DNA of 11,812 nt from Muribaculaceae bacterium (lineage in GTDB: Bacteria > Pseudomonadota > Alphaproteobacteria > Rs-D84), in assembly GCA_023665245.1 (NCBI GenBank), contig JAMPEH010000053.1, forward strand, positions 1 to 11,812. Direction: 5' to 3'. Position 1 is the first letter of the stretch; every line of letters starts with the position of its first letter. The notes beneath the pieces were generated by a model, which did no database searches, was not told where the DNA came from, and saw only the letters and a program-made list of their open reading frames with translations. Positions 1 through 5,426 of this stretch are shown here, piece after piece. The position numbers were made by a program, and so were the translations under genes.

Positions 1-1531
1 TCAGGGATACAAAACCGCCATCTGGCGTGTACTTCACCGCATTGGACAGCAGGTTCAGCAGGATCTGGTTCAGCCGCAGCTTATCCATCGTCACATACTC
101 GTGTTTCAGATCCCTGCTGTACACCTCAAAGGTGTGTCCCCTGGCCTTCATCTGAGGCCGGATGATGCCGTCGATGCCGTCGATCAGGTCCACCATGCTT
201 TCCTCTGAGAGGTTCAGCGTTGTTTTGCCGGCCTCGATTTTGCTGATATCCAGAATGTCGTTGATGAGGCCCAGCAGATGCTGGCTGGAGGAGGTGATCT
301 TTTTGGTGTATTCCCGCACCTTTTCCGGGTTCTCCGCGTCCCGCGCCAGCAGAGAGGAAAACCCGACGATGGCGTTCATCGGCGTGCGGATGTCATGGCT
401 CATGTTGGACAGAAAAGAGCTTTTTGCCCGGTTCGCGCCCTCCGCGATCTGGAACGCCTGCTCCGCCGAGTCTCTGGCCTGGGTCAGCATGGTATTGGAT
501 TCCTCCAGCTGCCGGTTCAGCACCTCCTGCTTGCGCAGGCTGGCCTGCTCCTGAAGGTACATCTGCATGCTGCTGTGCTGACGGAAGACCATTGCCACCG
601 CCAGCACAAACAAGGACAGCACGACCAGGGCAAACAGCAGCAGCATTTGTACTACCGTGTTTACCATATCCACCGTTCCGGAGGCGACAAAGCGCGCCGG
701 GATCAGAAACAGCAGCAGCGTGTCATACTCCTCCAGGGAGGTAACGCAATAGTAAAATTCTTCGCCATTGTTGAAATAGTTTGCGCTGAGAGTATTCGTC
801 TGTGCCAGGGCGGCCCGGATATCCGTGTAAGGCTGCCCTTCCATCCCCTCCAGAACCTTGAGGACGTTATAGGACTGGATGCTCCGTTCCTGCCCGCCTA
901 TATCATGCATCCGGGTGCCGTTGCTTTTCAGGATATAGGTTTCGTTCTGGCTGCCGTAGGAGGTGCTGTCATAGTACTCGGTCAGGGTATAGACGTCCTT
1001 CAGCAGGACCGCATGGGTAAAGACCGTCCCATCCTCCGCCCGGAGGGGCTGGGTCAGCTTTTGGACAAAGGCCCAATAGCTGCCCCCGTAGGCGCGGCTG
1101 TCCGAAATAAAGGTATACCGCTCCTCCCCGGTGGATATCAGGTCAATGTCGGCCCAGACCCCCTGTTTTCCCTGGGCGTCGTAGCAGTTGCCCTGGCTGT
1201 CCAGCAGCCGCAGCATGGAGCTGTAACGGTCTGTCTCCAGAAGCTCCTCCAGTTCGCCGATCCTGCCGGCCACATCCTCCGCGTCGGAGAAGCTCTGCCC
1301 CTCCAGGATATTTACAGCCGCGGTAAGATAATTCCAATGTGAATCCAATGAATTGTTCAGATTGGCCCGGACCTGCGAGGTGATCTCGTTGAGCTGGGCA
1401 GTGCGCTCCACATAAATCTGTTTTTTCAGGTACCGGGTGAAATACAACCCTCCCACTGCCATAACCAGCACCAGGCCCAGAACCGACAATGCCGGGAGAA
1501 TGATATTCTGTTTTTTCATCTTCGTACTCAT
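1..1531 (-). CDS. Membrane sensor histidine kinase with Cache-like extracellular domain (3' end cut by window edge)
   Basis: Sensor kinase expected to autophosphorylate on a conserved His after an extracellular signal. 510 residues are visible and the frame stays open to base 1. Layout: short cytoplasmic N-terminus, membrane helix about 10-31, extracellular region about 32-285 with a double-Cache look (inferred from size and pattern), second helix about 292-314, coiled coil about 320-370, then HisKA with the H-box SHDIRTPMNAI (His379). The N-box NLLSNAVKYTPDGG (last conserved Asn497) follows and the window ends just after it. The G-boxes and any receiver domain lie outside, so hybrid status is unproven. 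I chose ATG 1531 over ATG 1519 because GGGAGA lies 11 bases before the first and 23 before the second. It is the third gene of the minus-strand operon, 22 bases after the stop of the lipoprotein gene at 1554. Ligand unknown; one of the upstream lipoproteins is the obvious candidate partner. Confidence 0.88.
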   Translation of the reverse strand, partial: MSTKMKKQNIILPALSVLGLVLVMAVGGLYFTRYLKKQIYVERTAQLNEITSQVRANLNNSLDSHWNYLTAAVNILEGQSFSDAEDVAGRIGELEELLETDRYSSMLRLLDSQGNCYDAQGKQGVWADIDLISTGEERYTFISDSRAYGGSYWAFVQKLTQPLRAEDGTVFTHAVLLKDVYTLTEYYDSTSYGSQNETYILKSNGTRMHDIGGQERSIQSYNVLKVLEGMEGQPYTDIRAALAQTNTLSANYFNNGEEFYYCVTSLEEYDTLLLFLIPARFVASGTVDMVNTVVQMLLLFALVVLSLFVLAVAMVFRQHSSMQMYLQEQASLRKQEVLNRQLEESNTMLTQARDSAEQAFQIAEGANRAKSSFLSNMSHDIRTPMNAIVGFSSLLARDAENPEKVREYTKKITSSSQHLLGLINDILDISKIEAGKTTLNLSEESMVDLIDGIDGIIRPQMKARGHTFEVYSRDLKHEYVTMDKLRLNQILLNLLSNAVKYTPDGGFVSL

Positions 1532-1553
1532 AAGGGTGCACTTCTCCCGATCT

Positions 1554-3377
1554 TCATCGAAGGACAATATAATCTGTGGGCGCGGCAAGCTGTGCCCCGC
1601 CGGCAAGGCGGTCCGCAAGGATTTGCTGGAAGGGTGTTCCGGCCTTCTGATACTCTGTCACGCCCGCCGAGGCCAGCGCATCTCTCTGCATGGAAGCCTC
1701 GCTGCCCAGAACCGCCACGGACCAGACAGCCGCCCGGTCCAGCGCCTGGCCGTTCACGGTCAGCTGCTTCAGCGCGTAGCCGTCTTCCGTCTTTTCGAGC
1801 TCCATCTCAAAGCCGCTGGAAACATACAGGGTGGAGTCGTTGGCCACCGATCCCCGCTTTTCGGGGGTGCTGAGCAGATACTCCAGATACCGCCAAAGCT
1901 GCTCCCCCGTCATCCCGCACAGCAGGATATCCTCTGACTCCCCTATCGTCAGGAACTGCAGCTCGCTCTCGGTGTAGTCCCCCGCCATGATGTTCCCCGC
2001 CACGTTTATCGACTGGCCGATCAGCAGGTCGGTTCCCAGCTCCTCCCGCAGGGTGTTCATCACCGCCGATGCCGCCTGGCTTCCGTGCTCCGGGTCGAAG
2101 GCATAGGGGTAGCCGGTCTCAATGGATACGGTCCGCTCCGCCGCCTGTGTCTCCCCGTCCATCAGATCATTGAACGCATTAAGGGCCGCGCGCGCGTCGG
2201 GGTATCTTCCGTCGATCATCCCCCGCACCACCTGCCCGGAGGCCCGGAACATATCCGCGGAGGCCAGCCGGATATAAAGCCGGTTGCCGTATATGCAGGG
2301 CAGCATATCCTCCAGCAGGGGGGAGAGGGACAGCCCCACGTTCCGGTTGTAGGGGATCATATCCTGGCTCCCTGCGGCGTGCCGCAGCCCCTCCTCGTCC
2401 AGCATGGCCGCCATGATGTCCAGGATGAGCTGCCTGCGGTCCGGGTCCTCCACCGCCTTTGCCGCCATCTGGAATATCGGATAGGTCAGATACCAGCTGT
2501 TTCCCTCATCCTCCCCCAGATAGGGAAGCATGACCGCTTTTTCGGTCAGGCCATACTGCGCCAGCTCACCCGGGGTGCCCCGGATCATGGCCGTTTCGCC
2601 GGCCTCCAGCGCGGCGTACAGGCTGCCGGTGCTGTTTTCCATGCTGTCGGGGGTGATGCCGGCGTACCGGATAAATTCCGCCATCCGCTCAAATACGGGC
2701 AGCCAGACCTCCTCGCTGAGCCGGCTGGTCTCGCCGCTCTCGTACTCCCGCCGCCACTCCCGCCCCTCAAAAGAGGTCAGCTGCTCAACAGACAGCCCCT
2801 GAAGCAGCTCCATGCAGGTGTAGTCCTCGTTAAAATCGGCGCGGAAAGGCTGGACGCCCCTCCCGGCCAGGGCGGCGCAGAGTTCCACAAACTCCTGGTA
2901 GCTGGCAGGGACGGTCAGGCCGTTGTCCTCCAGCAGATTTTTGCCGGCCATCAGGCCGTCCACCTCTGCGCAGGTAGGCAGCCAGTTGACCGTTCCGTCC
3001 TCATAGGTGTAGCTTCGCAGATAGGTCTGGGAAAAGTTATCGACCAGCCCGGTGGTGCTGAGGTCCATCAGGGAACCCCTCCAGTCCGCCACGTCCCGCA
3101 GGGCAAAGCGGCGGACGGTAAGGATGTCGGGCAGGTCGCCCCGCTCCTCCTTAAACCGATAAAAGTCAGCGGAATTGGTGGCGGCGTAAAAGATGAAGTC
3201 CACCTCCGGGAACCGCTCCTGAAGATACGCCGCGTACCGCTCGGTCAGCTGGTCGCCCCAGAACGCGACGGTGACCCGCTCCCGTTTCGCCGCCGGCCCG
3301 CCGGTTTTCCCGCAGCCGGACAGCAGCGCCAGCAGCAGCACGCTGAGCAGCAGGCCCAGGCATCGTTTTTTCTTCAT
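1554..3377 (-). CDS. Lipoprotein: solute-binding domain fused to a 5'-nucleotidase C-terminal-like domain (copy 2)
   Basis: Predicted surface lipoprotein of 607 residues. The N-terminus has basic residues, a hydrophobic run and lipobox LLSGC (Cys22). Residues about 33-400 follow the family 1 extracellular solute-binding pattern: an opening strand VTVAFWG, then a segment like 'NWLPTCAEVDGLMAGKNLLE' and the helix ASYQEFVELCAAL. Classic members stop near 400-430 residues; this one continues. Residues about 412-607 resemble the 5'-nucleotidase C-terminal domain: SINVAGNIMAGDYTESEL (from 456), MTGEQLWRYLE (from 489), YVSSG (518-522) and VNGQALD line up with the family's INxGGIRxxIxxGxIT, TGxQL, VSG and xxGxPLD elements. 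No metallophosphoesterase motifs (DxH, GNHE/D) are present, so binding rather than hydrolysis is expected. Start ATG has GGAGA 8 bases upstream, overlapping the stop of the preceding gene. Likely paralogue of the 3391-5187 gene. The domain call rests on motif reading only. Confidence 0.82.
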   Translation of the reverse strand: MKKKRCLGLLLSVLLLALLSGCGKTGGPAAKRERVTVAFWGDQLTERYAAYLQERFPEVDFIFYAATNSADFYRFKEERGDLPDILTVRRFALRDVADWRGSLMDLSTTGLVDNFSQTYLRSYTYEDGTVNWLPTCAEVDGLMAGKNLLEDNGLTVPASYQEFVELCAALAGRGVQPFRADFNEDYTCMELLQGLSVEQLTSFEGREWRREYESGETSRLSEEVWLPVFERMAEFIRYAGITPDSMENSTGSLYAALEAGETAMIRGTPGELAQYGLTEKAVMLPYLGEDEGNSWYLTYPIFQMAAKAVEDPDRRQLILDIMAAMLDEEGLRHAAGSQDMIPYNRNVGLSLSPLLEDMLPCIYGNRLYIRLASADMFRASGQVVRGMIDGRYPDARAALNAFNDLMDGETQAAERTVSIETGYPYAFDPEHGSQAASAVMNTLREELGTDLLIGQSINVAGNIMAGDYTESELQFLTIGESEDILLCGMTGEQLWRYLEYLLSTPEKRGSVANDSTLYVSSGFEMELEKTEDGYALKQLTVNGQALDRAAVWSVAVLGSEASMQRDALASAGVTEYQKAGTPFQQILADRLAGGAQLAAPTDYIVLR

Positions 3378-3390
3378 GCCGTCCGTCTCC

Positions 3391-5187
3391 TCAGCTCCAC
3401 AGGTTCTCGCCGGGGGAGACGCTCTTTTTTTCGGTGAGCCACTCCCGCAGGAAGGACCGGATGGAACCCTTCTCCGTCCGGGCGTTATAGGCCTGAGCCG
3501 TTTCTTCCGTATAACTCCATATCAGGAACGCTACCTGATAGGTCTCGCTGTCCTCCAATTCGGCGCCGCCCTTTGTCACCAGTACGTAAGGAAAAGGCTC
3601 ACCATCCCCCGTCAGATCAAAGCCGGCAGCCGCAAGCTCCCTGGCCTGAGCGCCGGTCATGGTCAGGACGGCATATTCACCGTCGTGCCCGGGGCAGATG
3701 TTATTGGATATTTCCGAGCTGATCCTTTCCGCGTAAAGCCTTCCGGTAATACCGTCCTGCAGCTTTATGCCGTCCTTATAGTCCGTGCCATAGGGTACTA
3801 TGGCGGCGTCCGCTCCTGCCATGCTGCCCAGCGCCCCGCCTACCAGCCGGGCCGTTTCCTCCAATGTGAAGTCAGCGGTGCTCTCACAGAAATAGACCAT
3901 TTCCTGATTGTTCAGCCAATCGCTCTGGAGCTTGTCCATCTGCGCAATGGCCCCTGCGCCGTCCATTCCATTGATGCCCAGAAACCATTCCTTGAAAGCC
4001 TGCCCCATATCGGCCAGAACATTTTCCCACCCGGCATAGGTCATGCGGAAAGCCCGGCCCTCCTTCATGGCCTGCTGGGCATCGTAGATCATGGAGTCCT
4101 CCGGGATCACCGTGCTGTTCAGCACATTCATCACGCAAGGGGTGCTTTCGGTAACAAAGGCCGCCTGCCCTTCCTCGGAATAAAGCAGGCTCAGCACGCG
4201 GATGGCTCTTTCCAGCTTTTCCTCGTTTCCCGGCTCTGTCAGCCGCCTGCTGATGCCGATATAGCTGGTGGGATTATACATGTAAATATTCTTGCTGCCG
4301 TCCTCCCCAATGTAGGGCATCATTCCCCATTCATCGCCGCTGGACATAATCTGGCTCTCCACAAGGGCGCTCATGGTGAAAAACACCGTTTTCCGCTCGG
4401 CCAGATAGTCTTCGATCAGCTCTGAATTGGAGCGGTCGTCAGGGTCCGCAGAGTACATGCCGATGTCAATATATTTCTGGACATAGTCCATGGTAGGCTC
4501 CCAGGTCCCGGCAGCAGCGGCGTTTCCGTCCAGGAAATCCCGCTCCCACCGCACCCCCTCCAGGGTGGTGAGCCAGTCGGTCTTGGCCAGGTTCAGCACT
4601 GCCGAAAAGTCATTGCCGGTAAGCTGGGTGCCGACCATGCCGGGGATCAGGCCGCTGGCCCTGATCTCGGTGCACAGGGCCTCCAGCTCATCAAAATTCC
4701 GGGGCAGCTCCCAATCGTTTTCCTCCATCAGGGTCTTGTTGTAGAGGATGCCGTACATGGCGTTGCTGACCGGGAGAAGATAGATGCCGCCGTCGATCGA
4801 CACCTGATCCAGAACCGAGGTGGACAGGTTGTTGACAAAGTCATAGCCGGACAGATCCACCAGACGCTCCCTGGCCAGATCTTCATCAAGGATCTGCGAG
4901 GTGCTGAACAGGTCCGGGATGTCGTCGGCCCGCATCTGGGCCCAGCTGTATCCGGTATAGTTGGCCCCCGCATAGGAGATAAATTCTATCTCAATATCCG
5001 GTTCTCGTTCCTTCAGCAGTTCCCAGAAAGGATCATAGCCGCCCCAGGTTACCCAAGTCAGGGCGGCGCCCTCAGGGGCAGAAGTACCTGGGTCGGACAG
5101 GGCTTCATTGGAACCGCAGCCGGACAGCGCCAGCGCCGCGGCAGAGGCCAGCGCGAGCAGACGCCGAAAAGATTTCTTTGTTTTCAT
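3391..5187 (-). CDS. Lipoprotein: solute-binding domain fused to a 5'-nucleotidase C-terminal-like domain (copy 1)
   Basis: First gene of the minus-strand operon, 598 residues from ATG 5187. Signal peptide with lipobox LALSGC (Cys24). Residues about 40-420 are a family 1-type extracellular solute-binding domain: LTWVTWGGYDPFWELL, a strand EIEFISYAG, then YLLPVSNAMYGILYNKTLME and the helix RNFDELEALCTEI. Residues about 438-598 look like a 5'-nucleotidase C-terminal domain: ETARLVGGALGSMAGADAAI, a short loop, G-x-x-x-x-D-GITGRLYAERI, MTGAQARELAAAGFD (from 510), and ELEDSETYQVAF. The catalytic metal-binding half is absent. It has the same order of domains as the next gene but clearly diverged, so an old tandem duplication is likely. 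The role is inferred as an extracellular ligand-binding protein serving the kinase downstream or an importer encoded elsewhere. A plain solute-binding lipoprotein with an unrelated C-terminal extension is the main alternative. Confidence 0.82.
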   Translation of the reverse strand: MKTKKSFRRLLALASAAALALSGCGSNEALSDPGTSAPEGAALTWVTWGGYDPFWELLKEREPDIEIEFISYAGANYTGYSWAQMRADDIPDLFSTSQILDEDLARERLVDLSGYDFVNNLSTSVLDQVSIDGGIYLLPVSNAMYGILYNKTLMEENDWELPRNFDELEALCTEIRASGLIPGMVGTQLTGNDFSAVLNLAKTDWLTTLEGVRWERDFLDGNAAAAGTWEPTMDYVQKYIDIGMYSADPDDRSNSELIEDYLAERKTVFFTMSALVESQIMSSGDEWGMMPYIGEDGSKNIYMYNPTSYIGISRRLTEPGNEEKLERAIRVLSLLYSEEGQAAFVTESTPCVMNVLNSTVIPEDSMIYDAQQAMKEGRAFRMTYAGWENVLADMGQAFKEWFLGINGMDGAGAIAQMDKLQSDWLNNQEMVYFCESTADFTLEETARLVGGALGSMAGADAAIVPYGTDYKDGIKLQDGITGRLYAERISSEISNNICPGHDGEYAVLTMTGAQARELAAAGFDLTGDGEPFPYVLVTKGGAELEDSETYQVAFLIWSYTEETAQAYNARTEKGSIRSFLREWLTEKKSVSPGENLWS

Positions 5188-5196
5188 CTGGCACAT

Positions 5197-5204
5197 CCTC
5201 CTTT
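5197..5204 (-). promoter_or_regulatory. Ribosome binding site deciding the start of the 3391-5187 gene
   Basis: The minus strand reads AAAGGAGG directly abutting an ATG at 5196, with a second in-frame ATG at 5187. Zero spacing at 5196 is unworkable for initiation, whereas 5187 has a 9-base spacer and begins a cleaner lipoprotein signal (MKTKKSFRR). I therefore place the start at 5187 and drop the MCQ extension. Confidence 0.75.
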
Positions 5205-5223
5205 CAGATGCTTGCCCGCTAAT

Positions 5224-5252
5224 ATTTTACCACTGTTTTGCCTGAAAGTGAA
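5224..5252 (-). promoter_or_regulatory. Probable sigma-A-type promoter for the minus-strand operon
   Basis: On the minus strand TTCACT (5252-5247) is separated by 17 bases from TAAAAT (5229-5224). Four of six bases match the -35 consensus and five of six the -10. Transcription would start near 5217, leaving a short leader before the Shine-Dalgarno at 5204. Position and spacing support it; no transcript evidence is available. Confidence 0.5.
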
Positions 5253-5282
5253 GAGCCTGTTTCCTGATTTTCCTGAGCCTGA
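5241..5282. repeat. Cluster of five CCTGA-type short repeats (TCAGG on the minus strand)
   Basis: CCTGA occurs at 5241-5245, 5263-5267, 5272-5276 and 5278-5282, with the variant CCTGT at 5256-5260. Four copies lie immediately upstream of the minus-operon -35 element and one falls in its spacer. Spacing is irregular (15, 7, 9 and 6 bases between starts). The location suits an activator or response-regulator binding site, but a five-base motif can recur by chance. Confidence 0.35.
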
Positions 5283-5294
5283 ACCCGTTTTGGA

Positions 5295-5338
5295 CGATCC
5301 GGGAAAACCGGCCCCCTGCCGGCCGGTGCCAAAAATCG
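5295..5338. promoter_or_regulatory. GC-rich dyad between the divergent promoters
   Basis: ACCGGCC (5307-5313) and GGCCGGT (5321-5327) form a perfect 7-base inverted repeat around a 7-base loop. A second pair, CGAT (5295-5298) and ATCG (5335-5338), extends the symmetry. It lies upstream of both predicted promoters, so neither operon's transcript would contain it. Read leftwards, the hairpin is followed by TTTT, so a weak terminator blocking antisense transcription toward the minus operon is possible. A shared operator is the other reading. Confidence 0.4.
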
Positions 5339-5349
5339 GGAAGCAGGAG

Positions 5350-5378
5350 TTGATGTCAGACGATTACTTTGCTATAAT
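5350..5378 (+). promoter_or_regulatory. Sigma-A-type promoter for the plus-strand operon
   Basis: TTGATG (5350-5355), a 17-base spacer and a perfect TATAAT (5373-5378). Four of six bases match the -35 consensus. Transcription would begin near 5385, giving a leader of about 40 bases before the kinase start at 5427, with GGGAGA at 5412-5417. This is the strongest promoter-like sequence I found in the window. Confidence 0.7.
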
Positions 5379-5426
5379 GTAAGCGATACAGGCAGCCGAA
5401 ACTGCTGCGGCGGGAGATAATGTGTG

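Noticed and set aside
278..1342. Plus-strand open frame of 354 codons opposite the left kinase
   Set aside because: The minus strand encodes continuous Cache, membrane, HisKA and N-box sequence; this frame is its shadow.
2085..3437. Long plus-strand open frame (450 codons) opposite the lipoprotein gene
   Set aside because: It is antisense to a well-supported lipoprotein with signal peptide and ribosome site; its product is low-complexity, with no recognisable domain. Long antisense frames are common at this GC.
1554..5187. The two lipoproteins as active 5'-nucleotidases
   Set aside because: The N-terminal metallophosphoesterase half and its metal-binding motifs are missing; the N-terminal halves are solute-binding folds.
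5295..5338. The dyad as a riboswitch or leader attenuator
   Set aside because: It lies upstream of both predicted transcription starts, so it would not be in either mRNA, and it matches no riboswitch fold I recognise.
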